Shown here: positions 22,807 to 33,772 of the stretch, piece by piece
How positions within the stretch are numbered: the first letter of the stretch is position 1
Layout: each line of letters starts with the position of its first letter
NCBI GenBank assembly: GCA_019096065.1
Contig: JAGUCH010000009.1
Coordinates: 3,792,001 to 3,856,000 of the forward strand
Direction: 5' to 3'
DNA from: Paracyclopina nana
Lineage: Eukaryota > Arthropoda > Copepoda > Cyclopoida > Cyclopettidae
DNA length: 64,000 nucleotides
Program-made: the position numbers and the translations under genes
Notes under the pieces: model-generated
The model's database searches: none
What the model was told of the DNA's origin: nothing
What the model saw: only the letters and a program-made list of their open reading frames with translations

Positions 22807-23888
22807 CTATTGAAAGCCTTCACGCAAAGATCTGAGAAAAAATTTGGGTATTTCATGATTACGTATCCAATAATTGAGCGGTGTGACGATGCCCAGCATG
22901 AAAAGCATGTACGTGTAAATTGAAATGGGGTCCAAATTCTTGGACGAGTCTTTTTGGCCGAAAAACGTGAGGAAAGGAGCCACAAGGGTGACCACACTCA
23001 GAAGGATGACAACGGAGCTGAACATGTCTTGGTTCTTTGATGTGGTGTTGTACCTTGCTGGCGATGTAGACCCTTGCTGAGATGCTGAGACGCCCCTCGT
23101 TTGCCTGAAAAAATGCTTTAACCGACCGAAAAACAGCCTGGATCCTGCAAAGCAATGGATGACCACCGTCAGGCACATCACGCTCTTGTAAATTCTGGAA
23201 ATACAATAACAAAAAATAATTCCGGAAAATTGTCAACTAGTATAATAATTAAATTGCCTTACTTGAAATCAGGAGCAGATGGGTCACATGCGTCAATTTC
23301 GGAAGCTCCAATCATCACCACTCGCAGCCTTTGCTCCTCACTCACATCCAAGTTGCCAAAGGTGCCCAAAACTGTCCCAATGCTCAGGTTGAGAATGAGG
23401 AGGAATTTCCCGAAAAAGTCGTCATTTATCGGGGGCACCCTTTTCCACACATATGTGGCCATGAACCTTGAAGATCACACACTTGTCAGCATCAAAAAGA
23501 ACTTGGGAAAATATGCATATTACCGGAAAATGATCATTTGATTCATGGTGAGATATCCAGCGATGGTTAAGGCTGCTCTGGACACAAAGAATGTGATCTC
23601 CAACAGCCAGTAGTTTAAAGGCTGGCCAATGAGCAATCGCAAGATCAAAATATTGAAGGGGATTAAGTTGTGAGCAAGTTGAGCGAAGCCAAGTGACGAA
23701 ACCAGCTGATTGAGCAGTGTTCGCTTCTGCGGATCTCCGCCGTACCTTTCATACATGATTATTCCAAGCAGCAACGTTGAGCTGACCATTTCTATCAGAA
23801 CGCTGAAGGCAGCCATTGAAAGACGGAAACTGCGGTTCTCCTCATGGTCAAAGTCGAGGCTTTGATTGTAGCTCTGATTGCAAGTCAT
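22807..23888 (-). CDS. 7TM receptor-like protein A (tandem pair)
   Basis: Exons 23888-23524, 23466-23263 and 23194-22807 join in frame to 318 residues. Seven hydrophobic segments are visible. After the first, a cytoplasmic loop reads YERYGGDPQKRTLLNQL, which is nearly the same in its neighbour B; WKRVPPINDDFFG after the third segment is also shared, in the place where a DRY-like motif would be. The last segment ends NYWIRNHEIPKFFL. This is receptor topology, but the family is not one I can name; it looks lineage-specific. The middle exon is exactly 204 nt in both paralogues. The distant plus-strand gene at 224-1357 may belong to the same family. Confidence 0.8.
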
Positions 23889-25009
23889 GATTAGCTCAAA
23901 CTAAAGCTTCCTTACCTTTGGCTGTTTGAAGCTATCTAGATAAAAAAAGGAAAGCGCGCGCCTCCTTTTTCTCTGCCAACCCATCGGATAAGATTAAAGT
24001 AAAAGCTTTTATGTATACATGTGCAATGTCTTGCTCTTATAAAATATCAAGGATTCTAGAAAAAAGGTCACGCGGACAATTAACTTAATTGCTTGCAGCC
24101 AAACGAAAATATATATTGCTCGTAATGTCTCTCAGGCCCGATCCTTGTCAGGTTTCTTCATTTTTACCACGGGAAATGAAAATGTACTTAAATAGCAGCT
24201 ATTTCAATAACTTTTGACTACAAAGGGTATTTAAATACCCGTCACTAGGAAATGACGAAAAAACCTGCTAAGGATCAGGCCTCAGTTTCCAAGTTGAGTT
24301 TACTGCGCGCGCTAATTTGGAATCAATGTGAGCTTAAGGGCCTGTTCACCTGCTTTTTATGGCCGTTATTTTGGCTAAATATTGGAGAGAAATACTGAGA
24401 AACTGAGAATTTTTATAATGGTGTAGGATGGCTTTTGGTACCAATAGACCGATTCCGACGTCAAAATCTGAAAAATGATTTTACAAATACCACATATTTG
24501 CAAACTTCATCATAATATCGCGCGTTATTTTGCTGATAATAATGCAGGTGAACAGGGCCTAAGATTCATTTGAGAGGGTTCAATTGAAATCAGGTTTTCA
24601 TTTATTTTGCTTCTCTCGGCATCTGAAGATGCATACTCATCAAAAAGATGATTAAGATCCAATTCATTTATTGCCAAATTAAGTTCCTCAGGAAATGCCA
24701 AAATAGAGAGCTTGTGAAGCGTTAAAAATTCTGGCATTACTCATTTTATAGCAATAACAGATTCAACAATAATTAGCCATTTGGAATTAAGGGAGATGAA
24801 AAGGAAAGTAGTAGCTCTGAGATTTTGAACTAGGTTTAGAATTTAAAATATTATCCTTACTTCGGGCTTTTTTGAAAATCGGCCCGGGTTGGGCTTTTTG
24901 TGTTGGTATCGGGCGATCGTGAGTTGCGACATCTATAACAAAATCGTGTAGTTCACAATCGAATGTACGCTTCGAACTAAACTTCGAACTCTTTATTGTT
25001 ATACTCGTT
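23889..25009. other. Spacer between the tandem 7TM genes
   Basis: 1.1 kb, with a candidate inverted-repeat element at 24334-24562 (listed) and a minus-strand poly(A) signal (plus TTTATT at 24992-24997) for gene B. It should contain the promoter of gene A. No coding segment recognised. Confidence 0.45.
24334..24562. mobile_element. Candidate MITE with CCTGTTCACCTGC inverted ends
   Basis: Left end TTAAGGGCCTGTTCACCTGC and right end, read on the other strand, TTAGGCCCTGTTCACCTGC share 13 bases exactly (CCTGTTCACCTGC); similarity further in is weak. About 230 bp with no coding capacity. TTAA/CTAA at the borders may be the target duplication. Confidence 0.5.
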
Positions 25010-26118
25010 TCATACAAAATTGTCTCGTATTTGGTTGATAACAAACTTGGGGATTTCCCTATTGCGAATCCACATGTTCAAGGGGATGAAAATGCCGAGG
25101 CAGAAAACGGTGCATAAATAGACAGAGATGGGATTCCAAAATGTTTCACTTTGGGCCTGTGCCAATGCTGGCAAAAAAGGCACTACAAAAATCAAGATTG
25201 AAAAAAGGTTTACAAACAGGCTAAAGAGATCTTTGTTCTTATTAGCGTTGTTATATTTTGATGGCTTTGGTTGATGAGATGGCTGACTTTTGTTCGCTCT
25301 CCATCTTTGGAATTTATAAAATGACAACCTTGATCCTAGCACAATATGGATGAAGAAAGTCAAAAGCATGACACAGCTATAAAGCCTAAAAAAGTATTTT
25401 TTAGGTTACAAAATTTATTTCTTCAAAAATTATAATGGTTAATATACCTGAAAATTGGAGTTTCGGGAGAGCACCTTTCTAATTCTTCTTCGCCCATCAT
25501 CAAGGCCATAAAAGTGGGCTCGATTGTCATCCCCATGGAAACGAAAGAGAATAAAAGCAATCCCAAGAAAACATTGGCCAACCCCAAAAATGCTCCAAAA
25601 ATGTCATCATTTATGGGTGGGACTTTCTTCCAATAAAATACTGCCAAATATCTGTGAATGAAAAGAAGTCAATAAAATCTTGCCAGAGAGGTAGAAATTG
25701 ATATTTTCCACCTGCAAATGATGAGCTCGTCCATATAAAGTAAAGCTGCCATAGCAAATCCTCCCCTTGGGATGAAAAACAGAAGTGTGGCAGCCCAGCA
25801 ACCCAAGGGGCTTCCAAGGAATGCTCGTATGATAAAAGCATTTAAACTCGTGATATTGTGCAAGCCCATGCACAAAGCGAGCCCACTTATCAACTGGTTA
25901 ATCAGTGTTCGCTTTTGGGGGTCTCCACCGTATTTTTCATACAGAATGATGCCCCCGAGCAAAGTCGCACTTACCATTTCCATCAGTAGACAAACGAGTC
26001 CCAATGAAATGCGAAACCTGCTCCATTGAGGCAAATCGAAGTCAAGCTCGGATATGTTGGAAAAATTGCTCTGCACGCAACTCATGCTTACGAAGGATTG
26101 AAGCAAAGCATCAGACAT
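25010..26118 (-). CDS. 7TM receptor-like protein B (tandem pair)
   Basis: Exons 26118-25712, 25651-25448 and 25385-25010. Starting at ATG 26085, which aligns with the MTC start of gene A (here MSC), gives 317 residues; the ATG at 26118 would add eleven. Seven hydrophobic segments, the loop motif YEKYGGDPQKRTLINQL and WKKVPPINDD match gene A, and the exon boundaries and phases are the same (middle exon 204 nt). The tail NMWIRNREIPKFV parallels gene A. Sequence outside the motifs is diverged, so the duplication is not recent. A chemosensory or other receptor role is inference from topology and tandem copies only. Confidence 0.8.
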
Positions 26119-26570
26119 GAGCAATTTAAGAAATTACCAAATTACCTTGGCCTTGGTAGTAATTTGTGAGGCCCCACCATGACTATTTCTAAGCTAAGCA
26201 TTATACGGAAATAGTTAATGCATGCGTCATTCTAACTATGAATGCAAAAATAAGGTCAGCGTCAGATTTACCAAATCTATGTATATGTACGAAAGATTGA
26301 CATGAATGGCCACGCAACCTCGCTCCTATCATTGCTTACTGTTTTTGACCTTCAAAAATTATGACTTACATGAAGGTTTTTATCTAAAGCTTTAAAATTA
26401 GGATATCTCATGGCATCAAACTTGTTAGGTTTTTTCGAGCATATTTTTTTCGTTCTTCTTGTCTCATAGTGCACGTGTGCTTGACCTTAGAAGTTCACGA
26501 GATGCTTTCACTTTTCGCGTCAATTGCCAAGACTCAATTTTCAGTCGTGCCCATGTCATGTCCCTGAAAA
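26119..26570. other. Intergenic 7TM gene B / LRR gene
   Basis: 452 bp between two divergent starts. It probably holds both promoters. Nothing else was recognised. Confidence 0.35.
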
Positions 26571-29500
26571 ATGCGAAAACTCGGTGCACTATCACCTGTC
26601 AGATTGGTGTACCAATCTATAGATAGCATTAATGCATTGATATCTATGCAAATTGTCGAGCATGGATTCTCGAAGACGTTGCTCAATTTCAAGCCTTCAT
26701 TGTCGCAACTCCCAAGGGAGTTGCAGACATTATTAATAAAAAGTGCAGAGAAAAGCCTGGATCAGGTGTACACAGTGCGAACTTTGCTCCTTATTTGGAT
26801 GGCTTGTGTGGAAAATGGGAGTATCAAAGAGATATTAACGCCAAGATATCTCTACAATGATGAAGATGGTCGAAAATTCATTCTGAACAAGCTGGGCCAA
26901 TTTGGACAATTGGCAGCGGACAAAGTGGTCAAGTTGTCATTTTTTATGTACAGCTTCTACAATCATGGCAAAGCTGGCAGCAAAGGGTTCGAGTTCACTT
27001 TGAAAGGTGAGAATCGCCGAAAAAGGAGGAATGATATCCTGTCAAAAAATGAAAGCAGGCTTTCTCCAAGTAGCAAGCCCAAATAACCTCCACAATCTCC
27101 TATAAAGCTCTCAAAAGAATAAAGCTTCACTTCTCTTCGCAGAAGCACCTAAATATGAAAAAATCTCAATTTTCAAAACTGCTACATCAAAAATTACAAA
27201 TTATACCTGAGATCCCTCGCGAAATGAATGAGAGGCCCCAGTAATATTTTGATTGGTTGGTATTGAACTTTGGGGAAATGCTTTCCATTGAGTGGTTCTG
27301 CAATTTGGCTTGAGGCAGCCAAAATCTTTCAACTCAGCTTGAATGTCAGGGCTGTTAAAGGACATGCTAAGAGCTTTGTACCTAGCAAATGTGTCATTGC
27401 CTCTACATAATTCCCGACCTGCTTTTTTTGGCAAATGGAAATTCCAAGGCAAATTGCAATTTAGCTTCATTCCATAATATTCATCTATGCATTCTCCAAG
27501 CTTCATTGAATTATCGTCATGGCAATCATGTTGCGCTTTTTTGAGCCTTTGAGTAGTGATTTGCTGCAGATCTTTGAAAATGAAGGTTTGCCTGTAAACA
27601 AAGGATTCTTCGTCTTTTGTTGGATCTAGGATGTAATGAAACCTGTAATGTCCAGGCTCATGAAGATGAACTAGCAATTGGTGTGCTTTCCAATCCTTAG
27701 AATAAAATTCTAGCTAAAAATGGAGACATCATAAATAAATTTCTAACTAGTTAGTTTGAAATTGAGTTACATCAACCATTTTGTTATTGGGAACTTCTCT
27801 TAAAGGGCTCTTAATTAGGGCACAAATGACTGTCCGGTAGGGCGATGTTGCATCTGTTTTGGGATAAAATGACCAAACATCTTGCATCGTTTTGTTAAAA
27901 GTCTTCTTTAACCCATTAGAATCAGCTAGTAGCACCGCATCCCTAATAAAAGTAAGAATTATGCTATAGTACTGTATATGTCCTTATTATGCATGGTGCC
28001 CTAACAATTTTTTGAATTTTTCTTCCAATAGCAAGTAGCCAAAGTACTCAGACTGAGTGACATTAATTTGAGCCTGTACTTCTTCAAAGGTTGTAATTTC
28101 GGGCTCTTCAGTATACATTGGATTTCTATGAGGCTTTCTGCAGACTGAAATATCAGGAAAATGGACTTGTTCATCAACGTACTCCTCGATAAATGTGGTC
28201 TCTTCTGACAAATACTTATCAATTGATTTGCAAATTATTACAATGCAAGTAATATTTAATATAATCACTAGCAATCTTCGAAACACTACTTGTCTGGACA
28301 TTTTGATGAATACTCTTCACCATTCGATTTTGAGGTATAGGTTTTGTTAGTGAATTAACCCACCCTTTGTTCAAAATGAAAACTCTTGAATAAAGGTAGG
28401 CGTAGCCGAGTTAAGGACAAACAAAAAGATGATTACATCAAGTTTTATTGATCATGTCCATGAAAAAGGCAAATGTGCGTAGTTGTCAGAACATTGGGGA
28501 AATAAACTATTAGGAGAAATCATTTGAAGAAAAAGAAAGCTTTTCTCGAGCCTTGGAATTAAATTACTCCACTGCTCGTTTGCAAATGAAACCATTATCT
28601 TGGTCATTGGCATCATCCTTGGCATCCCAGGCAAACTTCAAGTCATAATTCATATGTGCATAGGGCTGGCTGTTAGGTTGATTTTCCACAAAATCCTTAA
28701 AAGCCATTGGTGCACCTATAAATAGACATTTTCTGAATCAACTTATATCTTTTAAGGAGCTTTTTGAGTACAGTACCAGTGACCCATTGCATAGTCTTGT
28801 CTCGGTTAGCATCGAGTCCTCCTAGCCAATAATCCGTTCCATCCTTGGGGTTGATGACGTTCAAGACAGATTTGATCCAGTCATTCTCCTCTTTGGTGAG
28901 GACATCGGCCAAGTAACCTCCAACCTGATTGCATTCCTCCTCTGCCTTCAAAAATGGAGTGTGGTAGCTGGTGAACATGTAGCAGAATCCTTTGTAGTAC
29001 ACCCATCCAAGTTGTCCCCTGCATTCCGGAGCGGCCGCCCTCATATCTCCGTCCTCTCTCATGAATCCCGTAGAAAAATCATCCAACTCCCGTGGAAGCC
29101 TCTCGATTTTGGCAATTGGAGATGAAGCTCCATATGCCAAGTCAAGGATGGCAAAAATGCCTATAACGATTAAAGCTAGAGCCTTCTTCATGACTTATTG
29201 TAGACTTGAACGAGCTGTGGTGAGGTCAATTTCTGAACTGACTGGAGATGTGAAGCATGTTATCTCTATTTATAGGAGTTGTCATGGGGATTATTGAACA
29301 ATGCGGGCAAGGTGCTAAAAGGATTTTTCCATACAAATCCTGGACTTTACTTAGACAAACATTTTTTAGAGGAACCCAATATCTCTTAAGTCCCAGATCA
29401 TTATGTTTGCAGCTGGATTTTTGTGCTTGTGATCTCATATCGAAAAATTTCATTACAGATGATCAATTGCAAGATCCGAGGCTGATGCTGCGACCTTTGG

Positions 29501-30549
29501 AACAAGACTTGCTTGCGCAAGTTATGTCCAAATTCACCAATGTGGAAACTTTGGTGCTGCCCACAGTGGCCAATTCAGAATTGCTGGAAGTCATCTCAAT
29601 GACATTGAGCCAACTCAAGATCCTGGATATAAGCTGCAGCACTAACGTCACCGATTACTGTGTCATGTCCTTGGCCGGCAACATGTCAGTGGTGAAAATA
29701 TCATTAGAGCAAATATTTTTGGAAGGCACTGGTATTTCCTCAGATGGACTTGTCATGCTGCTAACCAACGTAGCAAAGCTGGAAGTGGTTGAGTCATCTC
29801 TTGTGGAGAGAGCATTAGACGTCATTGATGAAAATCAAAGATTGAACCTGAGGAAAATCACAGTGGGCAGGTTCTGGAGGGGCGACAACGTGCTCAAGAA
29901 ACTGGCCCACTTGTGCCCAAGATTATGCCAACTGGTGTTGCCCAACTTGAGCAATGACCAATGTGGTTTGTTAGACAATTTTTCTCACTTGCCTGAACTG
30001 GCTCACATCCACGTTGGACAGGTGAAATTCGAGTCACTGTTGCCGGCCTTAGTGACACTGGGGCAAAAGCTGAAAACTTTCACCTATTCAAATTTCACCG
30101 AGACCGTGGATGTGATGAGGATCACGAGAACTTGCCCCAATCTTGAATCTTTGGCCTTGAATTGCGGATGCTTAATGGCCAGCACTTCTTCATTGGAAGT
30201 GCCCAAAAAGCTGCAAGACATCAGGCTCAATGTGCATGCATTTATAGCCAAAAGTGTCTGGACGAGGTTACTCCAGGACTGCTCAGACCTGGCTTACTTG
30301 GACATGACACCTGGAGAAGGTTTAAATGACCAAGCTTTGAATGAGATCATGAAAGACAGCCCTGAGGCTATGCTTAAATTAAGGTCTTTCATTGTGCGAG
30401 GCCGCCATACAGGGGGAGACGTGAGCTTGACAGAAAAAACCGTTGAGAATTTGATCATGAGATGTCCTGGCTTAAAATGCATTGGTGATTGCTCCACATG
30501 GTCCATATGCCCCAATTCATTCAGTGAATTCCTGCAATTTTCAGCCTAA
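26571..30549 (+). CDS. Leucine-rich-repeat protein, possibly F-box-like (2 exons)
   Basis: Exon 26571-27006 ends AAAG at a strong donor GTGAGA; exon 29459-30549 follows an ACAG acceptor. Phases fit (G plus AT), giving 508 residues. The start is uncertain: later ATGs in exon 1 are possible. Residues 35-60 contain SLSQLPRELQTLLIK, reminiscent of F-box starts. Exon 2 holds repeated LRR units of the F-box/LRR type (VETLVLP, LKILDISCSTNVTDYCVMSL, LCQLVLPNLSND, LESLALNCG, LAYLDMTPGEGLND). Such proteins usually pick substrates for SCF ubiquitin ligases, but that role is inference here. The 2452-bp intron holds the DEG/ENaC and C-type lectin genes on the other strand, and exon 1 overlaps the last channel exon by 44 nt. 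AATAAA at 30556-30561. Alternatively two separate genes. Confidence 0.7.
26963..28301 (-). CDS. DEG/ENaC-family sodium channel subunit, short form
   Basis: Exons 28301-28006, 27942-27771, 27713-27207 and 27148-26963 give 386 residues. First membrane segment near residues 8-28, followed by VHFPDISVC, the family's FPAVTIC motif. The cysteine-rich ectodomain includes LNCNLPWNF and ends before the second membrane segment, IGDCGGYLGLLLGESLLSFFD, which contains the GxS selectivity filter (GES) and the family pattern GGxLGLxLGxSxLSxFE. Such subunits form trimeric, amiloride-type sodium channels. Odd points: only about seven residues precede the first membrane segment, so the His-Gly gating motif is missing, and the protein is shorter than usual (450-700). 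The gene is nested in the LRR gene's intron, 262 bp from the lectin gene on the same strand. Confidence 0.86.
28564..29191 (-). CDS. Secreted C-type lectin-domain protein
   Basis: Exons 29191-28777 and 28715-28564 give 188 residues. A signal peptide (residues 1-21, hydrophobic ALALIVIGIFAILDLAYG) is followed by a linker with PRELDDF and one C-type lectin domain (about residues 57-187): C.GQLGWVYYKGFCYMF, AEEECNQVGGYLADVLTKEENDWI, DYWLGGLD, then QWVTG, ENQPNSQ and NGFICKR. The QPN triplet takes the place of the EPN/QPD sugar-binding motif and the downstream WND-like site is not clear, so calcium-dependent sugar binding is uncertain. Such proteins act in recognition or immunity. It has a TATA box and initiator upstream and a minus-strand AATAAA (28444-28449) downstream. 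Nested in the LRR gene intron. Confidence 0.93.
29236..29274 (-). promoter_or_regulatory. TATA box and initiator of the lectin gene
   Basis: On the minus strand TATAAATA (29267-29274) is followed by TCAGTT (29236-29241), the arthropod-type initiator, with +1 near 29239, about 48 nt before the ATG. Spacing of roughly 30-35 nt fits a TATA-Inr core promoter. Confidence 0.65.
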
Positions 30550-31563
30550 GCAATGAATAAACCAATCATTATTTATCCAACCATAATACATTTTTAATTG
30601 CTTGGAAAAGTTAAAGATGTAAGGAAAATATGCTTAAAGAGGAGAAAACAAGTTTTCTTAGATTGAAGTGAAAGTTAAATCTTTGATATGAAAATAGAAA
30701 AAAAGAGACAAGAAGAGCAGGTGCCACTTTTTCCTTTGTTAGAGACCACGTGGCTCAAAGCAGTAAATGTCAGGAAAATGGCTACTATTTTGCGGGCAAC
30801 ACAAAGATTTCGCGCCAATTTGCCCGAATGAGCGCTGCCACACTTTTTTTGAGTTGTGCGCTGGTTGGTCAAACACCCGGCATTTTCATTTAAACCCCCC
30901 ATTGTGAAATTGAAATGAGTCGAGCTCATCTCAAAAAGACCGTCTGTTCCTCTTAACTGACATTTCAAGCTTTCTCAATGACCAAAAATGAGCAATTGCA
31001 AATTTGGTTCGTTTACATTTTTAGTATTTACCTTTTGAAGGAGCAAAAAATTCAATTTTGGGGGAAAAAACGCCAAAGCTGATGCCTCATGTTTGTATGC
31101 TCGGTTCATGCCAATATCATTTGACGGAAAATCAGTGGCGCAATCTACTCTCTGCAGCGCCCTCTGACGGCGGCATCATGTCTAGACTTGTTGCTGAAAA
31201 AGTGGCCTAATATCCCATTTTTAGTCTCACTTACCTCAAGCAAATGTGTTTTTGTTTGCGCAAAAAATAAAATAAAGTGTGTAGAGTTTCAGAAAATATA
31301 GCATTTTTTCAATTTGAAAGCGACGCTTCGGCCCTCGGGCCAATAGCGTTGTTGCTTTGATTTGATTGGCTCAAAAATTCCGCCAAATCGGCCGGCGTTT
31401 TGAGCAGCCGCGTGAGATCTTGGTCGTTTCGGGCCGGTTTTTTCGAGTTTTCGCGCTCTCTGCTTCTCTCGCATTCACTTGGAATCCGACGCGAAACTAG
31501 CCGGAATAAAGTTTTCTCTTTCTCTCCAAAAAACCAAACTCCACCGACCTAATCTTCATCAAA
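30550..31563. other. Intergenic LRR gene / acidic protein gene
   Basis: 1 kb. The first part is the LRR gene's 3' end; the last 100 bp before 31564 are pyrimidine-rich (TTTCTCTTTCTCTCC) and likely a 5' untranslated leader. No gene recognised. Confidence 0.4.
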
Positions 31564-32562
31564 ATGGCCGACATCAAGGAAACTACCACGTAAGGCATCT
31601 TTTGGTCAAGGAATTATCTCGCTAATCGGTGTGCTTTCCTCGCAATTTGGTTTCAAAAGTTGGGTTCAAATTGCTTTTGCCGGCATTTGCCGTGTTCACT
31701 CGCGCTCGTTGCTGAAGAAGAGAAGGGCGCGCTTGCACTTCGACTAACGGAGCCTTTTTCCAGTGAAATGAACCTTACCGTAGAATTTTTTTGCTCAATT
31801 TTGGACATGTCTCCTGTGTTTTCATGAGGTCGGCTTATTCAAACTTGTAATTGTGCTCTCATTAAAAATGCATGAGTTGCCAGTGCATACTGGATTTATA
31901 TGTATGTCGCTTAGTATTTACCAAAGAGTTTTAACTTATTTTCATTTGTCTCCATTAAAGACGCTAAAACAGCTATAAGAAAGTGTTTAATTTGTGCGCT
32001 TATGTTCATGATGAAAATATCGTTTTTCTCAACTTCTGCCCACCGTGGTATTGATCCAGTACTTAAAATAGGCTCATTTTCACCTGGCTCGAATTCGGCA
32101 TAGATAATCTATAATTGAGCTAATTTCAGTGCTGAGACCACCCCCGAGGTCGTCGAGACTCCCAAGGAGGCTGTTGCCGAGAAGGAGGCCACCCCTGAGG
32201 TCGTTGAGGTCGAAGAGGCCACCAATGGCCACAAAAATGGCAATGGCAAGGCTGCCAACGGTGACTCCGAGAATGGCCACTCCAACGGCAATGGCAAAGC
32301 TGCCAATGGCGACGCCAAGGAAGAGGAAGCTGAGGAGACCAAGAATGGCAAGAACGGAGATGACACCAATGGTGCTGCAAAGGAGGAGACCAACGGTGAC
32401 GCCACTGAGGACAAGGAGGCCACCAAGAGGAAAGCCGAGGATGACCCCATCGAGGAGATCCCCGTTTCCGCAGAGAAAATTGCCAAGTTGAAGGAATCTG
32501 AAGTGCCCGCAGCTGCTGAGGTCACAGAGACTCCTGCTGAAGCCGCTGAAGCCACTGCTTAA
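31564..32562 (+). CDS. Small acidic disordered protein (prothymosin-like composition)
   Basis: Exon 31564-31589 (eight codons and two bases, MADIKETT) joins exon 32130-32562 in phase, giving 152 residues. Composition is dominated by Glu, Ala, Lys, Thr, Asp, Asn and Gly, with no hydrophobic core. A unit NGNGKAANGD occurs twice. Near the C-terminus KRKAEDDPIEEI could be a nuclear signal, followed by a short amphipathic piece SAEKIAKLKE. A first coding exon of only MADxxE with the rest in acidic exons recalls prothymosin/parathymosin-type nuclear proteins, but I cannot claim homology. The 540-nt intron is long for this window. Strong codon regularity (GCC, GAG, AAG) suggests high expression. Confidence 0.82.
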
Positions 32563-33772
32563 AACATCCAATCTCCAACAGCATCTTTTTGTTCACTCAA
32601 AAAACAAATTGTGTACAAAGTACATTCAGCTATAGAAAACTACTACTACTACTACAATTAAGTGTGGTGTGTGAACGAAATCAAAATTTTTGGATCAAAT
32701 TTTGCTGTGTGTGACAATCGACTTGCCAAAAATATCATGACCACATCTTGAATATCATCATTGTACCTTTTTTGACTAGCAATTCTACAGCAACAAACTT
32801 AGGCTTTTTTTTCTATATAGAGCTTAGCAGCGGCTAATAAATTTCTTCCCTCCATTCTTAAGTTTCTCGAAAACTCGCAAATCAACAGTATTTTTTCTCT
32901 CATTCACTCTCTCTCCCGAACCAAGTAATAAAAATGAACACTACTTTTCGACAACATCAAATTAAACATTCCTCTGACTCGTTGAGAAACTGGTGAAAGT
33001 CACCTTTTGTAAGATCATCTGTAAAACTGCACAATTACCTAAGAAAATGTGAAGGTGTGAGTGGCCGTTTCTTTCTACATATGTCAGAATAAATGTCCCT
33101 TTTTGTAGTTAAACCAAAGCTTACTTCTATTGAACAACGCTCATTGAATTTTCTCATAAAAGAAGTCTAGAATTATCATGGCTTAAGTTTGAAGTAGTTA
33201 AAGCAAGGGGCTAAACTCAAGAAACTAATACTTTTCTAAATAAGGGTAGCTCAGCAGCCTCAGATCTAAGATTTTTTCTTTTTGAAGAGAGCCTTTTTTT
33301 GCTGCCTTAGCAAGTGAAATGCTTATTGACCTAGAAAGCGGTGTGACTCCAATCACCATACGCAGTTTACTAAAAATCCATGGTATCATAGCAATGCATT
33401 GCTGACCAATTTTAATTAAGAAGGTCAAAGGGGCTAAACTCAAGAAACTAATATTTATCTAAATAAGAGTAGCTCAGCAGCCTCAACTCAGGAAAGCTCT
33501 CAGATCTTATATCTTTTCTTTTTGAAGCGCCTTTTTTTCTTGAGTAAAGGCTTCCATGTCCTTAGCAGGTGAAATGCATATTAACCTAGAGAGCGGTATG
33601 ACTCCAATCGCCATACGCAGTTTTCTAAAAATCCATGGTATCATAACATTGCTCACCAATTTTAGTTAGAAGTCTATGCATTAAATTGGTTTTTTGCGCA
33701 TACACTTGAAAGAATTGGACCTTGTGAACTTTTTATTATTTCCTTACAAAAACAGCGATACAAGAAATGCGC
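32563..33772. other. Intergenic region with a local tandem duplication
   Basis: Contains the acidic gene's 3' untranslated part (with a TAC triplet run near 32642) and a two-copy duplication at 33205-33673 (listed). Minus-strand AATAAA (plus TTTATT, 33732-33737) serves Ars2. Confidence 0.45.
33205..33673. repeat. Two-copy tandem duplication (about 220-245 bp units)
   Basis: Copy 1 is about 33205-33423 and copy 2 about 33427-33673. Both begin AAGGGGCTAAACTCAAGAAA and share GTAGCTCAGCAGCCTCA, the ATACGCAGTTT segment and AAAAATCCATGGTATCATA, with many substitutions and a small insertion in copy 2. No coding potential seen. Confidence 0.85.

Noticed and set aside
27007-27086. LRR exon 1 reading on to the stop at 27086 as a separate 171-residue gene
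   Set aside because: A strong GTGAGA donor at 27007 and a phase-matched acceptor at 29459 give a protein that continues sensibly into LRRs; I keep the separate gene only as an alternative.
29257-29458. Upstream part of the plus-strand frame from ATG 29257 as the LRR gene start
   Set aside because: It overlaps the lectin promoter and reads unlike an LRR protein before the acceptor at 29458; similarity to LRR begins only after the splice site.
32109-32571. Long minus-strand open frames (148 and 163 codons) opposite the acidic gene
   Set aside because: They are shadows of the GAG/GCC-rich plus-strand coding exon; their Leu/Gly/Ser-rich translations match no domain.
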